Position numbers and translations under genes: made by a program | In this document: in pieces, positions 17,831 to 27,928 of the stretch | How positions within the stretch are numbered: position 1 is the stretch's first letter | Layout of the letters: each line of letters begins with the position of its first letter | Assembly (NCBI GenBank): GCA_963969345.1 | Contig: OZ017768.1 | Location: 8,766,718 to 8,830,717, forward strand | Direction: 5' to 3' | Length of the DNA stretch: 64,000 nt | From: Turbatrix aceti | Taxonomy: Eukaryota > Nematoda > Chromadorea > Rhabditida > Panagrolaimidae | The notes under the pieces: model-generated | What the model saw: the letters and a program-made list of their open reading frames with translations, nothing else | What the model was told of the DNA's origin: nothing | Database searches by the model: none

Positions 17831-20113
17831 GTGTCAACATCATTTTCTATGTATTTATCGTAATATGTGTATTTTGCCTGATTTCTGGATATGCGCTCGA
17901 TCTTGCTCAAAATAAAAAAATGTATTTTCCAAATGCCCATAATTGCCTGCCAAACTATTTTTGTTGTCTACAAGTGGTCAGTCACCGCGATGCGATAATT
18001 TTCTGAGAAAAAAAATCTTTTCTGGTGATTGTCTAACCGCGACCTTGGCCTCCATGTATTGGATTGATCTGGGTAGAACCCCCGACGATCGAGTCTGCCC
18101 TTGAAGTTCTGAAGCTTAGCGTGTAATCTCGAGGAGATTAGCACTCCTTATCCTGGATGACGGTGTCAGAAAAGTGGTTTTTATGAACTTCAGTTCAGTA
18201 TGTGTCCTTTTTTTGAAGGTTGTGCTGTTCTTTCAAAGGGTGAGCGTTTTTCAAGCACTGGGTATTTATTTTCGGGAACACCGACCTTTAAAAGGAAAAA
18301 AAATGAATGCTGTCTTTGTTTTGTCAATCGTTTATGGTTGGTGTTTCCGTTTCCGATGTTCGAAAAATTTAGTTTTACACTATTTTTTTGAAATTTGGAA
18401 ATTTTTTTAATTTTTAAAATAAATCTTGAAATTTTTGTTTTGTATTTTTTTTACTTTGCTGTTTACAAAAAATACAAGCTATAAAAATTTTAAATTTTCA
18501 TTAAGTTTGCACATTTTTTCTTATTGGTTGAACGAAAAATTAGTTTTTTGTTTACAAAACATGCCAGTATACACACAAATTATGCAATTATGCATGCAAA
18601 AATTCAAAAAATTTGCTTTTTCAAAAAATTTTCCGCACACTGCGGGCAGCAATTGTAAAAAAGCCATTTCACAAGGTTATTGTGTTCAATTTTTGAACCA
18701 TCGACTGTTACCCTCGAAAAAACCGCATACTTATCGTAAAATCCTTTTCACTCAATTTATGCGTCCACCCAAAAAATAACCCCTCTCCACTTGAAAATTC
18801 AATTTGACAGGCCTTGTTGCTTTTGTTTCTTTGTGAACTCCCCGTTTCCTCTTTTGGGTTCACAGCAGGACTGACTTCTTGTTACCTGTTTTTATTGGTT
18901 TCAAGTAATTTACTCACGGGACAAATTGCAATACATACATAATCTAGTCGGGAAAGGGGATATTCCGAGAATTTGTTGGACTCTTGGCTGAAACACACCT
19001 GTGTCACCTGTGTTTTGAGACACTCAATGGGGGGCCTCGGGGGCCCCTGCTAGGATAGAAGCTCAGGTTAGTTTAAAAAAAGTTAGATCTCGATCTTATT
19101 TCTGTTTTGTAGTACATAATCAAAAGGAAAACAATTCGGGAAGGAAATCCTGGATCTTAGATATATCTCGCTACTGTCGGGGGGATATTGAATAGCCGAT
19201 ATCTCTGAAAAACTTTCCGAAGACAACGGTCAATAAAACAAAATAAATCAGCCGGAGAAAAGGGGTTAGTTACCTGAAGGGAGAGGATTTACGGACTGTC
19301 TAACGCGCTAAACCAGTGTATCTCCTTTTTTATACCGTTTTCGTTCGTTCGTTCTTTCCTTGTAATTTGATCTAATTTGTATTTATGTTAGCACTCGTTA
19401 AGAATAGGTGTCAGGATTTCTGTGTGTTTGAATAAGTTCAGATGAATGTTTCTTTTTTGTTGCAAAATTATAAATAAGAAAAAACGTTTTTCCCAACGAT
19501 TAAATATTTTTTGTGTGTTTTTTTTATTCACGCGAATGAATGACACTACCGTCATCAATTTTGTCATCCCATCCGTAACCGTTTTTATTTTTTCGTTCTT
19601 TTTCAATTCATTCACCAACGCAATTGGTAATTAGAACACCTCTCTGATTTATGTTGTCATCACACTCAAAGTTCACTTTTTTTTATTATCGCCATTTACT
19701 ATTTTTTTTCTGCCCAGAAAAACAACGTAAAGGCGAAGAAGATCAATGTGCCGTGATTATCTGTCATGCATGATGCGACCTACATCTCGCTTTTCCCTTT
19801 AACTCGATCTATGTATGTAATTCACTCGCTATAAAAAGATAGATATAAAAAACACGAAAACTACTCCCCATTTTCTGATGAGATTTCATTTCACTTTTTT
19901 CGTTGGAACGTAACTTGTGTTTTTCACAATTTATTTTTTTGTTGTTGCGGGATGGCTTTTTTTCACAGATCGTAAATTTGACGTATTTTGAGATTTTTTA
20001 AATGTGCATAGTCCTGTTTCAGTCTGCGAATAAAAAGATCTCACTCCATCGGCTGAAATAACCGATTTTGTCTGATCCCGCGGGAGTTTTCTTCAAATCC
20101 CATTTCAATCGCC
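17831..20113. other. Intergenic, no supported gene
   Basis: Short open frames between 18170 and 18780 and between 19390 and 19630 are A/T-driven. Positions 18040-18170 are a compositionally distinct GC-richer stretch with a perfect hairpin TAATCTC-GAG-GAGATTA; its nature is unclear. Confidence 0.45.
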
Positions 20114-22019
20114 ATGACACTGCTCATCCTGGCCACGGCACTCATCCTGCTGCCGGTAGTGCTCTCCCACGGCATGACAACTTTCCAGTGTCCAAATGGG
20201 TATTTCATGTCCAAGTTTTCATCCGCCTACGATGGACAGGAACGGTACTACAAATTTGGATGTACAAAGTTTTCCGGTCAACTTTTAGTTAGTTTTTATC
20301 CAACAAAATGTTGATCCTTGAATCAATTCGAATTTATTTGATAGATGTTCGACGAGCAATGCACGACGACGGAAACCGCGACAACCGAAAACGGTGACAT
20401 GTACCTGAGCTGCGGGTCGGATCAGTACACAGTCGGCGTCGAGGTCATCGAAAACGTCGCTCCGAAGGTCGATTCGTGGCAACTGCTTTGCTGCAAGTCA
20501 GAATCTGTCAAAATTCGAAAGAATGACTGCGTTGATACCAAGTTCATTAACGACTACCGACGACCATCGACGTTCAGCTCGAGTACGCAGATTATCAAGA
20601 GAATGCAGGCCATCTCTGAAAATGGGTATGTGCTTATTTTCAGCGTTTTTGAAAATAGGCGGTTCGCTTATTTAGCGGTCTGCTTATTGTTAGAAATAGG
20701 CGGACCGCTTATTTGACGTTTCGTTTTGCTTACGACTGCACAAATGATACTGTTTTTTTACAACAATAATTTTTTTCAGCGACCGCCGATGGTGGCTCCA
20801 AATCTGCCCCGTTGACATGGAGGTCAAAAAACCCGCCAAGGCTATCGACATCCGGGCTCGTCGGCAGGTGCCCTGGGATTGGGGCCGAGGCCGATTCCCT
20901 ATCTTCCCTCAGGAATACAACGATGCCCTTCGCGAGCAGATGAAGGTCGAAGAAGAACGCAGCAAACAGCTTTTTGAACAGCTGCGCACAAACAACGACG
21001 TGGAACCGTCAAGCACGCCCAGTAGTGCACGTGGGAGCATGTTCATGAGCATGAATGGTCAGAATCCCTTGCGGCTATCATACGTAGGTTTCTTTCACAC
21101 ATTTTTATTCAATTTTTTTATGTTTACCGATTTTTTAATTAATTTCAACATTTTTGTCCAAAAACGGTGTTTCTGGATCCGCGGGGAATCGAACCCCGGT
21201 CCTTCCGCATGCAAAGCGGACGCTCTACCCCTGAGCCACGAACCCTGTGTTTTTTCCGTGTAACTACGTGGACCCTTTCAGCCGGCAAAGAAAATCCGCC
21301 CGGTTTCCACGACAACCACCGAGTCTACGACAGCAGCAGCTCAACAGTCGTCTTCGGTTTCTATTCCCAAATCTGCTCCTACAATGTCTGCAGAATTTTC
21401 GGAAGATGCCGAAGCTTCCACGGCAGCACCGGGTTCTACGTCATCATCGCCGACGCCTTCCACGACGACGTACTCACCGATCCCGATCATTCGGGCTCAT
21501 CGGCCTTCGACGACGAGCACCGAAAAACCAATGGAAGCCCTCGATTACTATGACCTCTACGACGACAGCTTCAGCAAGCAGGATCACGTCCAGGGAAATT
21601 TGTTTAAGGGCATCTCAGATTTCATCCAGAATGTCCAGGATGGTCTCTTGGTCGCGCAGGCTGCGATGCCGGCTGACGGTTTCAACTTCGTATTAGATGT
21701 TACGAGCCCGCCAAAGATTATCACAACAAAGTCGCCGACAATCATGTTTGCCACTGACGGCAACGATGCCCTGCAGATTGGATCCTTCGTTCAGCAGAAT
21801 GATCAGAACAAGTTCGTTTTCGTCTTTGCATGATTTTTTTATGTCAAACTTTTTTTAAGATTAACAAAATACGGCCCTAAACCTCCGAGACCGACGTCCA
21901 CAGAACTCGGCATTTCACCGATCCCTGTGGGCGGCAAAAAAGAGGTCACGACGATCGAGTCCATGCTCCAGATGATCGGTCTCTGCAAGGGCCACCAGCT
22001 GGATCACTTTCTGGGCTAA
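20114..22019 (+). CDS. Dermatopontin-like secreted protein with long Ser/Thr-rich tail
   Basis: Five exons join in phase: 20114-20287, 20345-20625, 20780-21083, 21282-21811 and 21860-22019, giving 482 residues. A signal peptide ([20 protein letters not shown]) precedes a dermatopontin-type domain: [12 protein letters not shown], then a strand with Cys, [22 protein letters not shown] and finally [12 protein letters not shown]. Dermatopontin relatives are extracellular-matrix proteins that bind proteoglycans or collagen. After it come a basic linker, a helix rich in Glu/Arg, a Thr/Ser/Pro-rich mucin-like stretch and a conserved-looking end. The tail is not part of known dermatopontins. The third intron holds a tRNA gene on the other strand. 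Confidence 0.72.
20636..20716. repeat. AATAAGCGG-type motif cluster (in intron 2 of the dermatopontin-like gene)
   Basis: Several CCGCTTATT / AATAGGCGG elements in both orientations lie here, as GGCGGTTCGCTTATTTAGCGG and AGGCGGACCGCTTATT. The same motif recurs at 22280-22600 and 23450-23625. Confidence 0.55.
21174..21245 (-). tRNA. tRNA-Ala (anticodon TGC)
   Basis: The minus strand forms a 72-base cloverleaf: acceptor GGGTTCG with CGGATCC, D arm GGCTCAGGGGTAGAGC, anticodon loop with TGC in CTTTGCATG, and T arm GGGGTTCGATTCCCC. A73 is the discriminator. The G3-U70 wobble, the main alanine identity element, is present. It lies inside the third intron of the dermatopontin-like gene, in the opposite direction. 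Confidence 0.95.
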
Positions 22020-22757
22020 GCCAGTCTAAAATATCCAGTTCGGTCTGCGGCTCTTTTGTTCTTTTGTGTTTTGCTCACGGGATCTCGCTACCTTCATCCG
22101 CCTGGATCAGTCGGATCGTTTTTGTTTTTATCTACAAACGCATATCTTTTGTGCGAATACTTACACATGTGTATCTATGCTGGAAAAAAAAGGTGCAACA
22201 AATGATAAAGTACTCTATACTATTTTTGGTGGAAGCTGTTAAACTCATCGTTGATTAAGTTCAGTTATGATTATTACGCAGAACCGCTTATTTCTGTAAT
22301 ACGTTGGGCGCTTAAATAAGCGGATCGCTTATTTTATCGGAATGTACGGCAACAATCCTTTTCGAAAAACATTTAACGTGGCTGTTGCATTACTTCAAAA
22401 AAACAAAATTCCACATACGCCGACCGCTTATTTTCAATACACGGCACCCGCTTAATAAGCGGGATAAGCGCAAACGGTTACAAAAAGGCCAAATGACAAG
22501 AAAACTTTTATGCATTCAGAAAATCGTGTCAGTTATCATACACCGATTTATTCCGCGTATGTGTACACACAAGCGACCGCTTATATTTAAAAATAAGCAA
22601 ACCCCCGAAACCTAACATCCATTAGTTTTATCATTGTCAAGCACTTTCAATCAAAGGCACGTAATCAATTATGTTTGTTGGGACAAATCAAATAGGCCGT
22701 AATCACTGGGTATGCACGACGAAAAAAACTTATAAAATGCGCACGTGTGTGCATATT
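22020..22757. other. Intergenic with AATAAGCGG motif array
   Basis: No gene is seen. Positions 22280-22600 contain many copies of CCGCTTATT / AATAAGCGG as near-palindromes (for example CGCTTAAATAAGCGG and CCGCTTAATAAGCGG). Confidence 0.55.
22280..22600. repeat. Array of AATAAGCGG / CCGCTTATT motifs
   Basis: At least six motif halves in both orientations occur, some joined into perfect palindromes such as CCGCTTAATAAGCGG. Similar clusters lie at 20636-20716 and 23450-23625, so the motif covers both introns and spacer across about 3 kb and is nearly absent elsewhere in the window. Confidence 0.6.
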
Positions 22758-24722
22758 TCAGAAGATTACAGGTGAGGCAGAGAAATCCCGATTCCAATAA
22801 GTTCCCGTAAAGATGTAGCGTCCGCTCTTGTCGTCTCGGGCAAACCACCTCGGCTGGGGGTGCGCTTCTTTGCCCTGCTTTGAGCTCGACGACGCGGTTG
22901 CCCGTTGTTGGTTTTCGAGGCGTTCTTTTTCGGCCGCCGCTGCGTCTAAAAAGTCCACAGTTTTGCTTTTCTGCTGTCCGTTGTTGTCACGAGACCCACC
23001 AATGTCACCGTTTTCCATGAGACGCATGTCAGGACGGAGCCTGGAGTCCGTAGGAGGTAGGTTTTCGTCGGGTCGAGGGGGCTCGTTGAGGGCCAACGCG
23101 AAGTATGGCATGTCGTAGTTGTCGTAGGGGTTCGGTGGGGCTTCGTGGATGCGCAGCAGGAGGTCGGCGTCTGGGAACGTAACGATGGAGTCCATAGGGG
23201 GTGGATCTGCGGAGCCGCCTCCGCTTCGGGGTTGCATGGCTTTTTCCCACGCCTTGCCGTGCTTGGACCACGTTGAAGGCTTGCAGGTGGCAAAAAAGGT
23301 ACAATAACACCCAAAAAAGTTGCGGATTGCCGTGCTGCTTGATGATCTGCAAAAAAAACATTTATCGTTATTTTTTATTTTTTTTTTAATTTTAAAATTT
23401 AAAAAAATATTTTTAGATAAAAATTTGAATAAACGGATGGCTTAGTTTTAAAATACGCAACTTGGACACATAATTTTAAATAAGCGGACGCTTATTTTTT
23501 TAAATATGCAAATTTGCTAGTTCGCGGCTGATTAAAATATTTCATTGCAACAATTTTTTCAAATCGTTATACTTATTTTAAAATCGCTTAATAAGCGGGA
23601 TAAGCGATAAGCGTCCGCTTAAAAAAAAACAAGCAAAAAATAATTCTTCAAAAACTCACGATTTCGCAAGAACTCCAGTGAGTATTGAATCAATGGTCGT
23701 CTTGCCCGTTCCACGAAACCTGACCTTGCTCTCGAGTCCCGACTCGTGGCACTTGACGGTGAGTGTGCCGTTGAGGGCCATGTACATCTTGCCCATGATG
23801 AGGTTGTGCACGGTGCCGCCCATGGCCTTCCACGAATACGTCTCACCCCGGTTTTTCAGCGTGAGCGTGAAAAAGCCCCGAGGATCGACTTCAATGCTCC
23901 GACCCCAAAATTTGATTTTCGGCTCCATTTGGCCAAGAAAGTCAAAATCCGTGCCATGAGCGTGGAGCGATGATATAGGCGGGTGGTGACTAACCTGTTC
24001 TGATACAAATTCGAATCCTAGGTCGGGCCTAAAATTTTTTTGGTTAGATTTGGAGTTTTTAAAAAAAGAAAAATACCTGGATAATTCGTAGGTCTCGTAG
24101 AGCAGGGGGTTGAACGGCTTCGACATGCGGAGACTGTTGGTCGAGAATGTCGAAACGGCAAAAGCAGTTATCAGCTGGAAAAAAAATTGGTTGTATACCC
24201 CAGAAAAAATCTATCTAAAATTCGAACTTCTAGGCGCTTGATGGGGCAATCGACACCGGCAGCCGAGACGATGAGGTGCGAGTACTCCATGTACTCTGCG
24301 AGACGCTGCAGAAAGCTCACAGGCTCGTTGAAGACGATGGGCACCGTGATCCGGGACAGGTCTTTGCCGAGCGCATGTCGCAGGATTCCGAGGATGCCAA
24401 TGTTTCTATGGGAAGCCGGAGCTGGGAGTTTTGACCTAAAAAAATGCATTGCGCTAACAAAAAAAAATATTTTATACATATAACAAGTTTCGATGCAAAA
24501 TTGTCGGCAAATGCCAAGCAAAGCCGCTCAAGTCCCCAGGGCATTTCCGAGAACGGAAATAAACACCACTTTTCCGTGCATTTTTTTTCTTGCCGACTGA
24601 ATCGTAAATTCCTCCCAATTAACCCACCGCGTGACAAGTCTGGGTCTGGCAGGAGAGCAGGACTTGACGACGACTCCCGTTTCGTTTTCTGCGTCTTCAG
24701 AGCTTCCCCGGCTCTTTGTCAT
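22758..24722 (-). CDS. Oxysterol-binding protein-related protein (ORP)
   Basis: Five exons join in phase: 24722-24628, 24435-24228, 24174-24077, 24028-23660 and 23346-22758, giving 452 residues. The sterol/phospholipid-binding OSBP domain is clear: ILGILRHALGKDLSRITVP with FNEPVSFLQRLAEYMEY, then SKPFNPLLYETYEL, the family fingerprint EQVSHHPP, PKIKFWGRS and the closing PPTDSRLRPDMRLMENGD. Such proteins move sterols and PI4P between membranes at contact sites. No PH domain is included. However, TTCTTCTCAG lies directly before ATAATG at 24725, so either the mRNA is trans-spliced there or upstream exons exist that I could not find. Motif cluster 23450-23625 lies in the fourth intron. Confidence 0.88.
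23450..23625. repeat. AATAAGCGG motif cluster in an ORP intron
   Basis: TAAGCGGACGCTTATTT, CGCTTAATAAGCGGGATAAGC and GCGTCCGCTTA occur within one intron, related to the arrays at 20636-20716 and 22280-22600. Confidence 0.55.
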
Positions 24723-26193
24723 TATCTGAGAAGAAGAAGAAAAATTACAGTCAGTTTATAAAAGTATAATATAATAGGTGTCAGTGGAGGGAATTTGGAA
24801 CGAACGCCGCGGCAAAATAAATTTAGGAGGAAGGAGGACACGCAAAAAAAAGCGGTGGTCGTAGGATGTCAGTAAAATAAGTCAGTGGTGGGGTACTACA
24901 ACAAGAAACGCAACAGTCCCCGTAATCAGTCGTGGGCAAATGAAATAGCCCTCAAACGTGGGAATAAAAAATTGGGAAAAGAATTTTTTTGGAAAAAATG
25001 CAAAAATCGGTGGTGATGATGCCGAAGGCGATGGATGGCATGGGATTAGTCGGGACAAGCGTCGGAGTGATGCATGGTCGCTGCAAAAAACGGACGGATG
25101 GCACAAAATGTGCTGGCCAAGATAAAATTTTTTTTTGCAAAAAAAAATTAAAAATGCATGAAAAATCGTAATTTTTTTGCAAATTCTTGAAAAAAAATTG
25201 AAAAAAAAATCGCATGATTTTTTAGCGCATGTATTTTGTATTTTTTTAGGTGCAAAAAAATCGTTGCTATCATTGCACAGATTCGACTTTGTTTTGTGCT
25301 ACTAAAAACGGACAGAAAAAAATTAGCAAAAAAACAATTTTAAAATTTATAAAAAAATCTTTTTTTGCAAAATTTTTAAAATAAAAAAAATCCGCAAGAT
25401 TTCTTGACAATTTTTTTTCAATTGTAAACCAAAAAAATACAGCCTTTTCTAGAGCCGACCCAGTCCTATTTTATTCTGCAAAAAAAACAGAGAAAAAAAT
25501 GACGGAACGAACACAAAACGTCCTCGACTGCCTTCGTCGGTAAAAAAAACGACAAGATAAGGGCTCACAGAGCACGAAGTCCACCCAACCGAGAGCCCTA
25601 TGGCCTGCCAAAAGTCGTCCTGGGAGTGTCCTTGAAAAAAAACAAAACACGCAAGCCAGTCAGTCAGCCTGCTTGCCAGGTAAGCAGGCCCCCCCCCTCC
25701 AGGTGAGCACAAACCACAAGCCTATCCAACAGCTTGTGGTTTTCCTGCCCCTGTAAAAAGGACAGCAGCAGTCAAAACATGTTTTCTCCCCGGAAATCCA
25801 AAATTCATCACCAACCACAAATGTGAATTCTGAATTGCCCCTAACTACAGTGCCTGCCTGCCTGTGCATACATACATGCATCAGACAGACAGTCAACATA
25901 ACACGATTTTTTTTTTAAAAAGGATGTTTATTTTTTTGTTTCAGCACAATAGCTTTTTCTTTTTTTTCTTTTTTTCCTCTTTTGTGGTGGTTTCAAAAAA
26001 AAGGAAGGAAGGGAAAAAACAAACATGCAAGCACTCCGCGGAATTACTGGCTCATGGCTCTTGGGTCACGGTTGTTTTTTTTCTTACACAACCGTGTTCG
26101 TTCTAAAAATGGGTTGGACCAAAATAAGAGCCGGTCGAAGTAAGAACACTCGCTACAAATTATCAAATTAGTGTTCGTTCGAGGCGGCTTTTA

Positions 26194-26340
26194 TGCCAAC
26201 AAATTTTTTTGATGGAAAAAAATTTTGTTGGCATAAAAAAAACTTTTTCAACAAATTTTTTTGTTGAAAAAAAAATTTGTTGGCAGAAAAAAACTTTTTC
26301 AACAAATTTTTGTATTGAAAACAAATTTTTGCTAATAAAA
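26194..26340. repeat. Tandem palindromic repeat, about 52-bp unit
   Basis: Nearly three units each read CAACAAATTTTTTTG, a short turn, AAAAAAATTTGTTGGCA and then AAAAAAACTTTTTC. Every unit is itself a long hairpin. The third unit is degraded. Confidence 0.7.
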
Positions 26341-27482
26341 ATTTTGAGAACACGACTGTACTTCCGAACGTAATCGTAATCCATAACACCAAAAAAAGTA
26401 CATGTGAATAACATCGCGTCAAACTAGTCAAACATTATCTCGCGAAAAAGATCGTAAATAGGTGATAACAAACCGCAAACCGAAGAGCGTCAAGAAAGTG
26501 CGAAAAAAAGTTCCTTCCATTAGTTCATGGATTCTTTATGAGCTCGTCCTGTTGAATTGAGCGATCGCATTAACGCTTCCTTTTTTTCTCATGCGTCGCT
26601 TCAAGGAAAGACGGAGCACGATGTGAACGTTGGAAACGACCGACGAAGGAACAAAATCGACTTCTTCAAAGCAAAGCCAAACAAAATTTGTTGGAAGGAA
26701 GACGCCCGGCCCGGCCTTGTTGATGCAAGCTGCTCACCTGGCCGATTGCGCACAATACAAGAAATAGCACCCCCTCCCCCCTGGGCTCTCTACCTGCCTC
26801 GATGATGCACGTGAGAAGAACAACAGGACACAAAGCTGCGCGCAACGCGCAACAAAAAAAGAAAAACCCAGACCTCCCCCAGCCAGGCAGGCAACAAAAC
26901 AAAACGCTTCTGGCTCTAGGACCAGCTGTGTGCGTTGTTTTGTGCGTTGACAAGGAAAAAAATCCACGCTGGGTCCCGTGTACACACGGTGATGTGTGTG
27001 AGAAACACAGACGACAAAATCAATCGCTGTTGTCCCACCTGCTCGGGGCGTTCAAAAAAAAAGAGAGAAACCACGCCATCGCCACAGGAAGTGAGTCAGT
27101 CAGTTGACGAACCAACCGGTTCGAGCTGCGCGCGGACCAGACGCAAACGAATACGTCGATGCTCACGAGGGCTTCTCGAAGTACTGTTATTGGCAATCAT
27201 TTGAATATTTAGGAAACAATCATACTGATGTTCAGGTGCCAAAAAAATATTTATGGAACTTAAGAAAATTCTGACAACTTTTAGCATTTTCAAAATTGCA
27301 TTTTTGGAGTTTTGGGGTGGCGGAATTCAACGAAAACTAAGAATTATCCTGATCAAATTGACCTCAGTTAATTTTATGAAAAATCCGTAGAAATAAAAAA
27401 AATAAGGGAACACATCTCAAAAAAATGCCGAAATCAAAGTTTCATTTTTTTACAAAATTCATGTTTTGTAAATTTATTTTGC

Positions 27483-27526
27483 GATAGATTTTGACATAGA
27501 AAAGTTTCTCTATGTCAAAATCTATC
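27483..27526. repeat. Perfect 18-bp hairpin
   Basis: GATAGATTTTGACATAGA (27483-27500) is exactly repeated in inverse orientation at 27509-27526, separated by AAAGTTTC. It is not next to a stop codon and is not followed by a T-run, so it does not look like a terminator. Confidence 0.75.
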
Positions 27527-27928
27527 ATAGAGAAACTTATGTGGTTTTTATTAGAAATCCCATATTTTTTTGAATTTTCAGATACTGATTTTGGCAATTA
27601 TTATATTTTCTGACCATCTTTGAGTAAAAAAAGTGCGAGAAAATTTTAAAAAACTCCAGTTTTGGAAACCTGTTTTTTTTTTAAATTTTCTCGCTAATTT
27701 CGGATTTTTCAAAAATGGCGTCAAAAATTCACGCACATTTTCTTCGGTCCTGAGCTTATGCAGATTTTCTACCAAAACTGCAAAAAAATGAAATTATGGC
27801 AGGCGGATCTCGTCAAATTTTCCAAAACGCCAGTTAAATCACAGATTGGCAGTTTTTCAATGAATAAAATAGTAGAAAAACATATGTAAGACAAGAAAAA
27901 AAAATGAAATCACTTGGCACGCAGCTTC

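Larger units (their letters stand above)
24723..27928. other. Intergenic, repeat-rich
   Basis: No supported gene. I looked on the minus strand for upstream exons of the ORP gene, in particular a PH domain, and found none. The stretch holds homopolymer runs, a palindromic tandem repeat (26194-26340) and a perfect hairpin (27483-27526). Confidence 0.5.

Noticed and set aside
18040..18170. Possible 5S rRNA or other structural RNA
   Set aside because: Only short stretches resemble 5S and the conserved internal order is missing.
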